Shown in pieces: positions 1 through 10,515 of a DNA stretch of 64,000 bases. The position numbers and the translations under genes are program-made. Every line of letters begins with the position of its first letter. Position 1 is the stretch's first letter. The stretch comes from Methylosinus trichosporium OB3b. GTDB taxonomy: Bacteria > Pseudomonadota > Alphaproteobacteria > Rhizobiales > Beijerinckiaceae. The notes below the pieces were generated by a model. The model had not been told where the DNA came from. It saw nothing but the letters and a program-made list of their open reading frames with translations, and made no database searches. The DNA is taken from NCBI RefSeq assembly GCF_002752655.1, contig NZ_CP023737.1, forward strand, positions 372,001 to 436,000, read 5' to 3'.

Positions 1-2
1 CG

Positions 3-2657
3 AAGACGCTGCCGACCAGCGCCGTCTATGACGCGGCCGATTCGGTCCTCGCCCAGCGTCTCGCGCAAATTCCGGGGATCGGCGAGGTGCGCGTCGCCGG
101 CGCCGAGCAGCCGGCGATCCGCATTCAGGTCGATCCGGCGCGGCTCGCGACGATGGGCCTTTCGATGGACAGGGTCGCGAGCGCGGTGGTCTCGGCCAAT
201 GTGACGGCGCCGGTCGGCGCGCTCGAAGGCGGCTCCACCGCCATGACCCTCGAGGTCGACGATCAGCTGTCGACGCCCGAGGACTATCGCAAGATCGTGG
301 TCGCCTCGACCAATGGCGCCGTGGTCAAGCTCGGGGACATCGCCACGGTGGAGCGCGGCTCGCGCAACCGGCTCGCCGCCGGCTGGTTCAACGGCCAACC
401 CGCTGTGCTGCTGGTCATCACCAAGCAGGCCAACGCCAATGTCATCGCCGCGGTGGATCGGGTGAAGGAGCTGCTGCCGCAGCTCGAGGCGTGGATGCCG
501 AGCGGGATCGACGTCGCGATCATGTCCGATCGCACCCAGACCATCCGCGCCAGCGTCGCCGAGATTCAGCGCACGATGGTCGTCACGGTCGGCTTGGTGA
601 TGGCGGTCGTCTTCGTGTTTCTGCGACGGGCGACGCCCACTTTCGCCGCCGGCGTCACCGTGCCGCTGTCGCTGGTCGGCGCCTGCGCGGCCATGTGGGC
701 GGCGGGCTTCTCGGCCAATAATTTCTCGCTGATGGCGCTGACTATCGCCGTCGGCTTCGTCGTCGATGACGCGATCGTGATGATCGAGGCGATTGAGACC
801 AATGTCGAGCGCGGCATGGGCCGACTGGAGGCCGCGCTCGCCGGCGCGCGCCAGATCGGCTTCACCGTGGTCTCCATCAGCCTGTCGCTGATCGCCGTGT
901 TCGTGCCGCTGCTGTTCATGGGCGGCATCATGGGCCGGCTGCTGCGCGAGTTCTCTTTCACTCTCGTCTTCGCCATCGTCATATCGACGGTGGTCTCGCT
1001 CACCGTGACGCCGATGATCTGCGCGCGCATGCCCTCGCGCCCTCGACCTGCGACGCGCTTCGACAGAGCGGTCGAGGGCGCGCTCGCCGTGGCGAGCCGG
1101 CTCTATGCGCGCAGCCTGCGCCCGGTCGTCGATCATCCCTGGATCACGCTCGTCGCCATCGTGCTGACCATCGCCGCGACCGTCCATCTCTATACGGTGA
1201 TCCCGAAAGGCAATCTGCCGGAGGACGACATCGGCTTCCTCAACGGCTCGGCGGAGGCGGCGCCGGATGTCTCCTTCGCGGAGATGTCGCGCCTCCAAAA
1301 GGAGGTCGTCGCCGTCGCCAAGGAGGACTCGGATGTGAAGAATGTCGCCTCCTTCATCGGCCCTGGACGGCCGGGCTCCTCCTCCAATGAAGGACGCCTG
1401 TTCGTCGCGCTGAAGCCGATGGGCGAGCGCCATTCGTCAAGCGTCCAGGTGATGTCGCGGCTGCGCAAGGCCTTCGCGCGCATCGCCGGCGTCGAGGTGT
1501 CCCTGGTTCCGTCGCAGGATATCCGCGTCGGCGGACGCTCGAGCAAGGCGCAATATCAGTTCACGCTGACCGCGGATTCCATGGACGAGCTCGCGGAATG
1601 GACGCCCAAGCTGATCGCGCGACTGCGCCGCTCGAGCGAGCTCGTCGATGTCTCGAGCGACGATCAGCGGGGCGGCCTCAGCGCCGAGGTGGTGATCGAC
1701 CGCACCGCTGCTTCGCGCATGGGCGTGGCGATCAGCTCGATCGATCAGGCGCTCAACAGCGCCTTCGGCCAGCGGCAGGATTCGATCATCTACACGCCGC
1801 GCAACCAATATCGCGTCATCGTCGAGGCGCCGCTGTCGCGCCAGCGCGATCCGCGCGATCTCGAGGGGATTTACGTCGCATCGGCCGACGGGACCCAGGT
1901 TCGGCTCGACGCGCTCGCCCATGTCGAGCGCGGCCTCACGCCGCTCGTCGTCAATCACCAGGGCGTCTCTCCGGCGTCGACGATCACCTACAATGTCGCG
2001 CCCGGCCATACGTTGGAGGCCGCCAACGCCGCCGTTCTCGAGGGCGCGCGAGCGCTGCGCATGCCCGCGAGCGTTCAAGCAGATTTCGCCGGCGACGCGA
2101 AAGAACTCTCCAAAATGGCCTCGGGCGTCGCTCTGCTGGTCGTCGCCGCTCTGCTCGCCGTCTACATTATTCTCGGCGTGCTCTATGAGAGCCTCGTCCA
2201 TCCGGTGACGATCATCTCGACCCTGCCCTCGGCGGGCCTCGGCGCGCTGCTGGCGCTGGAGGCGTTCGGCGCCGAGTTCACCGTCATGGCGCTGATCGGC
2301 ATTCTGCTGCTGATCGGCATCGTCAAGAAGAACGGCATCATGCTGGTGGATTTCGCGCTGCAGGCCGAGCGCGAGAGAGGGCTCTCGCCGCATGACGCGG
2401 CGCTGGAGGCTGCGGTCGAGCGCTTTCGGCCGATCCTGATGACGACCCTCGCCGCCATGCTCGGCGCGCTGCCGCTCGCCTTCGCCGCCGGCGTCGGCGC
2501 GGAAATGCGGCGTCCGCTCGGCATCACCATCGTCGGCGGACTGCTGCTCAGCCAGGCGATGACGCTCTACACCACGCCGGTGATCTATCTGTTGATGAGC
2601 AAGCTCAAGAGGCGGCGGGCCGCCGTCTCGGAGCCCGCGCAACCCGCCAGAGCGTGA
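3..2657 (+). CDS. RND-family efflux transporter, inner-membrane pump subunit (5' end outside window)
   Basis: The reading frame is open from base 3, so the gene starts upstream of the window; the first ATG in frame (87) is internal. The protein is the C-terminal bulk of an AcrB/MexB-type proton-driven pump. The proton-relay aspartates sit in VGFVVDDAIVMIEA (about base 750) and the matching lysine in GIVKKNGIMLVDF (about base 2320). Two blocks of membrane helices (about 580-1030 and 2120-2610) flank a large periplasmic domain, as in the family. Periplasmic adaptor and outer-membrane partners are not in the window. The substrate cannot be told from sequence. The stop TGA is 8 bp from the convergent gene at 2666. 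Confidence 0.93.
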   Translation, partial: KTLPTSAVYDAADSVLAQRLAQIPGIGEVRVAGAEQPAIRIQVDPARLATMGLSMDRVASAVVSANVTAPVGALEGGSTAMTLEVDDQLSTPEDYRKIVVASTNGAVVKLGDIATVERGSRNRLAAGWFNGQPAVLLVITKQANANVIAAVDRVKELLPQLEAWMPSGIDVAIMSDRTQTIRASVAEIQRTMVVTVGLVMAVVFVFLRRATPTFAAGVTVPLSLVGACAAMWAAGFSANNFSLMALTIAVGFVVDDAIVMIEAIETNVERGMGRLEAALAGARQIGFTVVSISLSLIAVFVPLLFMGGIMGRLLREFSFTLVFAIVISTVVSLTVTPMICARMPSRPRPATRFDRAVEGALAVASRLYARSLRPVVDHPWITLVAIVLTIAATVHLYTVIPKGNLPEDDIGFLNGSAEAAPDVSFAEMSRLQKEVVAVAKEDSDVKNVASFIGPGRPGSSSNEGRLFVALKPMGERHSSSVQVMSRLRKAFARIAGVEVSLVPSQDIRVGGRSSKAQYQFTLTADSMDELAEWTPKLIARLRRSSELVDVSSDDQRGGLSAEVVIDRTAASRMGVAISSIDQALNSAFGQRQDSIIYTPRNQYRVIVEAPLSRQRDPRDLEGIYVASADGTQVRLDALAHVERGLTPLVVNHQGVSPASTITYNVAPGHTLEAANAAVLEGARALRMPASVQADFAGDAKELSKMASGVALLVVAALLAVYIILGVLYESLVHPVTIISTLPSAGLGALLALEAFGAEFTVMALIGILLLIGIVKKNGIMLVDFALQAERERGLSPHDAALEAAVERFRPILMTTLAAMLGALPLAFAAGVGAEMRRPLGITIVGGLLLSQAMTLYTTPVIYLLMSKLKRRRAAVSEPAQPARA

Positions 2658-2665
2658 GAAACCCG

Positions 2666-2956
2666 TCAGTGCGCCGAGGAGGCGGGCGTCTCGAAGAACA
2701 GTCTCAGCACATGCAGCTCGCCACAATCCTCGACGGGCACGTGCCAGAATTTCGAGCCGAGCTCGGGAAATCGCGCCATCGGCAAATGGATTTCCGTCAG
2801 CCGCTTCTGCTTGCCGAAGCCTTCGATCATGGCGCTGCCGAGCAATTGCAGCAGATCCTCGAGCCGGTCCGGCACTTCCGTCACCGTGAGGGCGGTCGTG
2901 CTCGAAAGCGGCATGGCTTTGTCGAATACGCGTTCATAATCCGCAGGCTTCATCAT
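2666..2956 (-). CDS. hypothetical protein, 96 aa
   Basis: Small soluble-looking protein with no signal peptide or membrane helix and no family I recognise. An upstream in-frame ATG at 2989 exists, but the tandem ATG pair at 2956/2953 begins the segment MKPADYERVFDKAMPL, which looks like a natural N-terminus. It has a balanced charged composition and codon use like its neighbours, which argues for a real gene. It is convergent with the RND pump gene, 8 bp away. The ribosome binding site is weak, so the start is uncertain. Confidence 0.55.
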   Translation of the reverse strand: MMKPADYERVFDKAMPLSSTTALTVTEVPDRLEDLLQLLGSAMIEGFGKQKRLTEIHLPMARFPELGSKFWHVPVEDCGELHVLRLFFETPASSAH

Positions 2957-3166
2957 CCGACCCCGCTCTGTGCGGCTATGCTCAAGCAATCATCGTGCCG
3001 CTGCCGGAACCGCCCCGGTGTTCGAGGCGCAATCGCCGCATCGCGCCGCATGCACTATAAAGCCGGCCGCTCGATCGTCAAAATGCTCGAGCGTGGCTGC
3101 GGCTCCCGGGCGACTCTCAAGCGGTCATTATATTGAACGGAATGTGACCGAATTCGAGCGGGCGGC

Positions 3167-4315
<1,149 letters not shown>

Positions 4316-4720
4316 ATGAAGCGGTTCTGGATTTGCGCGTCGATCCTGGCGGCCCCTGCGGCGGCGGGAGCGGCGGACGCCGATCCGATCGGCAAATGGC
4401 GCGTCGCCGACGGAACGGCCACTATCCAGATCAGCCGCTGCGGCCAGGGCATGTGCGGCAAGATCGCCTGGCTGGCCGACAAGGGCCTCGACGAGAACAA
4501 TCCCGACCCGCGCCAGCGCAGCCGGCCGCTGCTCGGCCTGCCGATCCTCAGCGTCGAGCCGAAAGGCTCCAATCAATGGTCCGGCACGATCTACAACGCC
4601 AAGGACGGCCAGAACTACGCCGCCAATCTCGCGCTGCGCAGCGAGACCGTGCTGCGGCTCGAAGGCTGTCTCTCCGGAACGAAGATTTGCGGCGCCGAGG
4701 ATTGGACGCGGGTGCGGTGA
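4316..4720 (+). CDS. secreted DUF2147 family protein
   Basis: A 134-aa protein beginning with a cleavable signal peptide (hydrophobic run ICASILAAPAAAGA, then ADADPIGKW). The mature part follows the DUF2147 pattern: an opening PIGKWRVADG strand, CGKIAWLA, a central LPILS segment, WSGTIYNAKDGQNYAA, and a C-terminal LRLEGCL ... W block. The family folds as a small periplasmic beta-barrel of unknown ligand. The start is well supported by GGAGG 7 bases upstream. It has no operon partner; a palindromic repeat follows it. Confidence 0.85.
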   Translation: MKRFWICASILAAPAAAGAADADPIGKWRVADGTATIQISRCGQGMCGKIAWLADKGLDENNPDPRQRSRPLLGLPILSVEPKGSNQWSGTIYNAKDGQNYAANLALRSETVLRLEGCLSGTKICGAEDWTRVR

Positions 4721-4732
4721 CGACTGAGGCGT

Positions 4733-4770
4733 CGTCCCGCGGCTCTGGATTGCTTCGCTTCGCTCGCAAT
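4733..4770. repeat. half-copy of palindromic repeat family I
   Basis: The block CGGCTCTGGATTGCTTCGCT and its continuation matches one arm of the perfect palindrome at 50229-50306 and of the imperfect copy at 10541-10620. The second arm is missing here. It lies just after the DUF2147 stop codon. Confidence 0.8.
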
Positions 4771-4818
4771 TGTCTGATGGCGAGATGTTAATGAAGGGCC
4801 GTCCCGCGTGAGCGGGAT

Positions 4819-4850
4819 GCCTCGGGCCGGGTGGCCACCCGGCCCGAGGC
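4819..4850. terminator. 32-bp perfect palindrome
   Basis: Two 16-base arms, GCCTCGGGCCGGGTGG and its exact complement, meet with no spacer. A smaller hairpin (TCCCGC-GTGA-GCGGGA) sits just before it at 4802-4817. It may end transcription of the DUF2147 gene, and it lies 157 bases before the IS110 transposase start. No T-run follows, so terminator function is inferred. Confidence 0.5.
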
Positions 4851-5006
4851 GCGGACCGTCAGACCGTCTCGCAATTGGGCGCGACGTCCGTCGTCATCAT
4901 GGTCGGCGGTCCGCTTTCCTTTGAAACGCTTGATGAGTTGCATGGGCCTCTGCGTCGAAAGGCGAACGCCCGAAGACAATCATAAGCTCCTTCAGGATAG
5001 CCCCGA

Positions 5007-5956
5007 ATGTCCATCTCCACCACCGCCCCTCGTATCATCGGTTGCGACGTCGGCAAGGCCCGCATCGAGATTTTCGTCAGCCGCGATCAGAGCCGCAAAT
5101 CCATCGCCAATGATCCCGTCGCCCTCGCCGAATGGACGGCGACCCTCGATCCCGACTGCCTGGTCGTCTGCGAGGCCACCGGTGGTTATGAGGCCGCTCT
5201 CCTCGCCGCCCTCCTCGCGGCCGGCGTCCCGGCCCACCGCGCCGACGCCAGAAAAGTGAAGGCCTTTATCCGATCCTTGGGCGTCCACGGGAAAACCGAC
5301 GCCCTCGACGCCCGCGCTCTCGCCCGCTACGGCCAGGAGCGTCATCTCCAGCTCGCCCGCTGGCAGGCGCCCGACAAAACCCGCGGAAAGTTGCAGGCGT
5401 TGGCGCTCACGCGACGCGATCTCGTCGTCCAGCGCACCGCTTTCTCAAACCGCGCGCAGGCCCCTGGAGCCGAGCCGGTGCAGAGCTATTTGAAAGCGCT
5501 TCTCGACTGTCTCGATGCTCAGATCGCGGCGATCGACGCCGACATCGCCGCTCTGATCGAGGCGCATGACGAGCTGCGCCGCTCCGAAAAAGCCTTGCGC
5601 CGCGTGGCCGGTCTCGGAGCAAAGACCGCCGCCGCCTTGCTCGCCCTCATGCCCGAGCTCGGCTCTTGTGATCGGCGACGCGCCGCCTCTCTCGCCGGCC
5701 TCGCTCCCCATCCGCGACAGAGCGGTGAAAAAGACGCCTACCGCCGCATGACCGGCGGCAGGCCGGAGGTCAAGCGCGTGCTGTTCATGGCCGCTATGTC
5801 AGCCGCAAGGCATAATCCTGCCTTGCGCGACGTCTACAAGAGGCTTCTCGCAAACGGCAAAAACCCATTGTCGCCCTTTCCGCAATTATGCGAAAAATCA
5901 TCGTCATCGCCAACGCAAAGCTGAGGGACCTCAAAATGACCCCTCAACTGAGTTGA
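5007..5956 (+). pseudogene. IS110-family transposase with a C-terminal frameshift
   Basis: The open frame from 5007 stops at 5924 (305 aa). Its N-terminal DEDD RuvC-like domain is intact: the first Asp in IIGCDVGKARIEIF, Glu in CEATGGYE, and two Asp in KTDALDARALARYG. The C-terminal domain (GLGAKTAAALLALMPELG, then SLAGLAPHPRQSG) carries the family serine region. At about 5859-5863 a run of five A appears to lack one base. One added base gives NGKKPIVALSAIMRKIIVIA and a frame running on to 5956, the normal family ending. The last about 20 residues are therefore scrambled in the in-frame product. IS110 elements lack clear inverted repeats, and I could not fix the ends. A sequencing error is an alternative. 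Confidence 0.85.
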
Positions 5957-6009
5957 TGACGGGCGCCCGAAGCCCCTACCCTTTATTCGCTACTTCGCTA
6001 TTCGCTTCC

Positions 6010-9000
6010 TCACTCCGCCGCCAGCTTCACATCCGCCCGCGCTGTGTGGAACTCGCCACAGAGACGCGCCATCTCCGCCCTCGCCTCTTCGGTATTGCGC
6101 GCGCGGATGTGGCCGAAGCCGCGGATTTTTTCCGGAATGCGCGCCAGCGCCACCGCCGTCCCATGATTGGCCGGCGACAGACGCGGCAGAATATCGTCGA
6201 GCAGCGCTTGGTAATCGGCGAGCATCTTGCGCTCGGCGATGCGGTCGGCGTCGGGGCGGAACGGATCGAGGATCGTGCCGCGCAGGCCTCTGAATCGCGC
6301 GAGCAGCTTCAGCACTTGGAACATCCACGGGCCGAAAGTGATCTTGCGCGAGCCGCCGATGTCGTTCTTGCACTGGAACGACACGAGATTGGGCGCGAGA
6401 TGCAGCTCCATGCGCAGATCGCCCTCGAAGATCTCGTCGAGCTGCCGCTTGAACGAGCCATCGGTGTAGAGCCGCGCCACCTCGAACTCGTCCTTGGCCG
6501 ACATCAGCTTGAACAGATTGCGCGCCACCGCCTCGGTGAGCGCGCTCACGCCCGGCAGGCGCTCCTTCTCGAGCCGCCGCACCGTCTCGATGCGCGCGCG
6601 ATAGCGCGCGGCATAAGCGGCGTTCTGATAATCGGTGAGAAAAGCGACGCGGCGATCGATGACCTCGTCGAGCGTGCGTGAGAGATCGCGCGTCTCGTTG
6701 CGGGCGCGCAGCGACGCCACCACCGCCTCGACGCTCTCGAGATCATGCGCCGCGCGTCGGCCCCAGGCGAAAGCGGAATGGTTCATCGCCACCGCCTCGC
6801 CATTGAGCTCGATGGCGCGCAGCAGCGCCGCCTCGGACAGGGGCAGGCGGCCCTTCTGCCAAGCATAGCCGAGCATGAACATATTGGCGGCGATCGAATC
6901 GCCGAGCAGCGCCAGCGCCAGCTCCGTCACATCGAGGAAATCGGCGCGATCGCCGGCGGCGTCGCGGATCGCCCGCTCGATGCGCTCGACCGGCAAAGTG
7001 AAATCGGGGTCGCGCTCGATATCGCCGGGAAACACCTGCGCGCGATTGACGAGCGCATAGGTGCGGCCGGTGTCGAAGGCCGACAGCACCTGCCGAGCGC
7101 CGGAGACGACGAGATCGCAGCCGAGCACGAGATCGGCCTCGCCGGCGGCGATGCGGATGGCGTGAACATCGTCGCGCGTGCGGCCGATCTTCACATGGCA
7201 ATAGACCGCCCCGCCCTTCTGCGCGAGGCCGGCCATGTCGATGACGCCGACGCCCTTGCCCTCGAGATGCGCCGCCATGCCGAGAATGGCGCTGACGGTG
7301 ACGACGCCGGTGCCGCCCATGCCGGCGACCAGCACGCCATAGGGCAGCCGGCCGATCTCCGGCGTGACCGGATCGGGCGGCGCCGGACATTGCGTCTGGC
7401 TCGGCAGCGCCGCCTTCTTCATCCGCGCGCCATGCACGGTGACGAAGCTCGGGCAGAAGCCCTCGAGGCAGGAGAGGTCTTTGTTGCAGCTCGACTGATC
7501 GATGCGGCGCTTGCGGCCGAACTCGGTCTCGAGCGGCTGCACCGACACGCAATTGGAGGCGCGTCCGCAATCGCCGCAGCCTTCGCAGACGAGCTCGTTG
7601 ATGACGACGCGCACGTCCGGATCGGGATATTCGCCGCGCTTGCGCCCGCGACGCTTCTCGGTGGCGCAGGTCTGATCATAGATCAGCACGGTGACGCCCT
7701 CGGTCTCGGCGAGCTCGCTCTGGACGCGATTGATGACATTGCGGTGATGAATTTCGAGGCCCGCCGGCCATTGGATGTCGGCGGAATATTTGTGCGGCTC
7801 GTCGGAGACGAGCGCGATTTTGGCGACGCCCTCGGCGGCGACCTGCTGCGCGATCGCCTCGACGGTCAGCTCGCCCTCGTGCTTCTGGCCGCCGGTCATG
7901 GCGACGACGCCGTTGAACAAGATCTTGAAGGTGATGTTGGTCTTCGTCGCGACGGCGAAGCGGATGGCGAGCGAGCCGGAATGATTATAGGTGCCGTCGC
8001 CGAGATTTTGGAACACATGCTTGCGCGTCGAGAACGGCGCCTCGCCGATCCAATTCGCCCCCTCGCCGCCCATATGGGTGTAGCCCTCGGTCGAGCGGTC
8101 CATCCATTGCGCCATGTAATGGCAACCGATGCCGGTATAGGCGCGCGCGCCTTCCGGCACATGGGTCGAGGTGCTGTGCGGGCACCCGGAGCAAAAATGC
8201 GGCACGCGCACGGCGACGTCGCTCATCGCATGGCGCCGCGCCTGCAGCCGCTCGAGCCGCGTCACACGCGCCTCCAGCTCGTCGCTGCGCTGATATTTCA
8301 ATAGGCGGCGGCCGATGGCGATGGCGATCTCATTGGCGTCGAGCGAGCCCTTGACCGGGAACAGCCAATCGCCCTGCTCGTCCTTCTTGCCGATGCAGAC
8401 GGGCTGATGCGCCGAGCCATAGAGCTGCTCGCGCAATTGCACCTCGATCAGCGAGCGCTTCTCCTCGACGACGATGACGAGATCGAGCCCGCGCACGAAT
8501 TCGCGCAGGCCCTGCGGCTCCAGCGGCCAGGGGCAGGCGATCTTGTAGAGGCGCAGGCCATATTCGTTCGCCTTGATCTCGTCGATGCCGAGATCGTCCA
8601 TCGCTTGTCGCACATCGAGATAGGATTTGCCGACGGTGACGACGCCGATCTTCGCATTCGCCCCGCCCGAGGTGACGATGCGATTGAGCCGATTCGCGCG
8701 GATGAAGGCGAGCATGGCGTCGCGCTTGCTCTCCTGCATGCGCTCTTCCTGCGCCAGCACCGGATCGCGCGGACGAATATTGAGCCCGCCCGGGGGCAGG
8801 ACAAAATCGAGCGGCGCCGCCGGCCGCAGCCGGTCGAGCGAGCCGTCGACCGAGGCGGTCGATTCGACCGTGTCCTTGATCAGCTTCAGTCCGGTCCACA
8901 CGCCGGCGAAGCGCGACATGGCGAAGCCGTAGAGGCCGTAATCGAGAATCTCCTGCACGCCCGCCGGCGCGAGAATCGGCATCATCACGTCGACGAACAT

Positions 9001-9519
9001 GAATTCGGACTGATGCGCGGTGGTGGAGGATTCGGCGGTATGGTCGTCGCCCATCAGCGCCAGCACGCCGCCATGGCGCGAGGCGCCGGCGAGATTGACA
9101 TGGCGTAGCGCGTCGCCGGAGCGGTCGACGCCGGGACCCTTGCCGTACCAGACGGAGAAGACGCCGTCATATTTGCCCTCGCCGCGCATCTCCGCCTGCT
9201 GCGCGCCCCAGATGGCGGTGGCGGCCAGATCCTCGTTGAGGCCCGGCATAAACAGAATTTCGTTCTTCTCGAGCACGGATTTGGCGCGATGGAGCTGCGC
9301 ATCCATGCCACCGAGCGGCGAGCCGCGATAGCCGGAGACGAAGCCCGCCGTGTGGAGGCCGGCGCGGCGGTCGAGCTCCTTCTGCATCAGCAGCAGCCGC
9401 ACGATCGCCTGCGTGCCGTTGAGCAGCACGAGCGGCTTGGAAAGGTCGAAACGATCGGCGAGAGACACTTCGCCCGAGGCGGGGCCGGTTTTTGCGTGGC
9501 CGGCGATCACATCCGCCAT
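6010..9519 (-). CDS. indolepyruvate:ferredoxin oxidoreductase, fused alpha-beta form
   Basis: Converts aryl- or branched 2-oxo acids such as indolepyruvate plus CoA to acyl-CoA, reducing ferredoxin; cytoplasmic. The 1169-aa protein has the usual fused length. The N-terminal half is the TPP-binding, IorA-like part (SGYRGSPLGGMD; CSGCPHSTSTHVPEG). A ferredoxin-like segment carries cysteine clusters for iron-sulfur sites (VCEGCGDCGRASNC, CNKDLSCLEGFC). The C-terminal half is the gamma/beta part (GMGGTGVVTVSAILGMAAH). ATG 9519 was chosen because AGGAGAGG lies 7 bases upstream; an upstream ATG at 9654 adds unrelated sequence. It is a single-gene unit. The substrate range is inferred from the family only. 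Confidence 0.93.
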   Translation of the reverse strand: MADVIAGHAKTGPASGEVSLADRFDLSKPLVLLNGTQAIVRLLLMQKELDRRAGLHTAGFVSGYRGSPLGGMDAQLHRAKSVLEKNEILFMPGLNEDLAATAIWGAQQAEMRGEGKYDGVFSVWYGKGPGVDRSGDALRHVNLAGASRHGGVLALMGDDHTAESSTTAHQSEFMFVDVMMPILAPAGVQEILDYGLYGFAMSRFAGVWTGLKLIKDTVESTASVDGSLDRLRPAAPLDFVLPPGGLNIRPRDPVLAQEERMQESKRDAMLAFIRANRLNRIVTSGGANAKIGVVTVGKSYLDVRQAMDDLGIDEIKANEYGLRLYKIACPWPLEPQGLREFVRGLDLVIVVEEKRSLIEVQLREQLYGSAHQPVCIGKKDEQGDWLFPVKGSLDANEIAIAIGRRLLKYQRSDELEARVTRLERLQARRHAMSDVAVRVPHFCSGCPHSTSTHVPEGARAYTGIGCHYMAQWMDRSTEGYTHMGGEGANWIGEAPFSTRKHVFQNLGDGTYNHSGSLAIRFAVATKTNITFKILFNGVVAMTGGQKHEGELTVEAIAQQVAAEGVAKIALVSDEPHKYSADIQWPAGLEIHHRNVINRVQSELAETEGVTVLIYDQTCATEKRRGRKRGEYPDPDVRVVINELVCEGCGDCGRASNCVSVQPLETEFGRKRRIDQSSCNKDLSCLEGFCPSFVTVHGARMKKAALPSQTQCPAPPDPVTPEIGRLPYGVLVAGMGGTGVVTVSAILGMAAHLEGKGVGVIDMAGLAQKGGAVYCHVKIGRTRDDVHAIRIAAGEADLVLGCDLVVSGARQVLSAFDTGRTYALVNRAQVFPGDIERDPDFTLPVERIERAIRDAAGDRADFLDVTELALALLGDSIAANMFMLGYAWQKGRLPLSEAALLRAIELNGEAVAMNHSAFAWGRRAAHDLESVEAVVASLRARNETRDLSRTLDEVIDRRVAFLTDYQNAAYAARYRARIETVRRLEKERLPGVSALTEAVARNLFKLMSAKDEFEVARLYTDGSFKRQLDEIFEGDLRMELHLAPNLVSFQCKNDIGGSRKITFGPWMFQVLKLLARFRGLRGTILDPFRPDADRIAERKMLADYQALLDDILPRLSPANHGTAVALARIPEKIRGFGHIRARNTEEARAEMARLCGEFHTARADVKLAAE

Positions 9520-9873
9520 ACGAATCCTCTCCTGCAGGTCACGACGCCCGACGCGGCGCGCTCCGCCTGCCTTCGAGCTACGCTGTACCGACCAACGACG
9601 GCTTAGTCGTGACGGCGCCGGCCGCGCGTCGCCATCGGCTTGTCGCGGGACCATCGCCCGTGGCAGTATACGGCGCCGCAGCGGAGGCCATCAAGCGAGG
9701 TGGATTGCGCAGGGGGCTCCCGCTCACGGACGCTCCACGGCCGAAATTCCCGCAGAACGCGAAAAAGCCGTCGCGCTCCAGCGGCCGCGGCGCCGGATTG
9801 CCGTCTTCGAGCCCTATCTTCACGGCGATTCGCCTCGAATGTCCGATCTTCCCCCACCGGAGGTGCGCGGTTC
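9520..9873. other. divergent intergenic region
   Basis: These 354 bases lie between the ior gene (minus) and the DUF1007 gene (plus) and must carry both promoters. I see no convincing gene, hairpin terminator, riboswitch or operator in it; ORFs present are shadows with poor starts. Confidence 0.4.
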
Positions 9874-10515
9874 ATGCGTCCGAGATTGCCCGGAATTATC
9901 GTGATTCTCGCCCTCCTCGTCCCCGGTTTCGCGAAGGCGCATCCCCATGTCTGGGTCGTCGTGCGCAGTGAGATCGCATTCACGCCCGACGGCAAGGTCC
10001 GGGGCGTGCGCCACGCCTGGACCTTCGACGAAATGTATTCGGCCTTCGCTCTGCAGGGCCTCGGCAAGGACGGCAAGCCGCCGACGCGCGAGGAATTGGC
10101 GCCGATCGCCAAGGTGAACGCCGAATCGCTGGCGGAATTCGACTATTTCACCTTCGCCAAACACGACAACGCCAAGGCGGCTTTCGGCCCGCCCGAGGAC
10201 GTCTATCTCGAGGCCGACGACAAGAAGATCGTGACCATGCATTTCCTGCTGCCGCTGGAAACGCCGGTCTCGGCGCGCAAGCCCTTCTCCTTCCAGGTCT
10301 ATGATCCGACCTATTTCGTCGCCTTCGACTTCGAGAAGCAAGATCCGATCGCCCTCGCCGCGGCGCCCTCCGGCTGCTCGACCAGCCTCGTGCAGCCGAA
10401 GCCGCTGCTCTCCGCCGAGACGCAGAAGCTCAGCGAAGCCTTCTTCAGCAATATGTCGCCCGGCGCCGATTTCGGCATCAAGCTCGCGACCCGCGTCGTG
10501 GTGGCCTGCCCGTGA
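9874..10515 (+). CDS. DUF1007 family periplasmic protein, partner of NicO transporter
   Basis: A 213-aa protein with a signal peptide (PGIIVILALLVPGFAKA, cleaved before HPHVW). The HPHVWV start of the mature protein is the hallmark of DUF1007 proteins, which are nearly always encoded with NicO/RcnA nickel-cobalt transporters. The HPH could bind metal at the membrane face. FDEMYSAFAL and DYFTFAKH are further family segments. The start ATG 9874 has GGAGGT upstream; a longer frame from 9640 lacks support. Its TGA overlaps the GTG of the transporter gene (GTGA at 10512-10515), so the two are translationally coupled. Confidence 0.87.
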   Translation: MRPRLPGIIVILALLVPGFAKAHPHVWVVVRSEIAFTPDGKVRGVRHAWTFDEMYSAFALQGLGKDGKPPTREELAPIAKVNAESLAEFDYFTFAKHDNAKAAFGPPEDVYLEADDKKIVTMHFLLPLETPVSARKPFSFQVYDPTYFVAFDFEKQDPIALAAAPSGCSTSLVQPKPLLSAETQKLSEAFFSNMSPGADFGIKLATRVVVACP

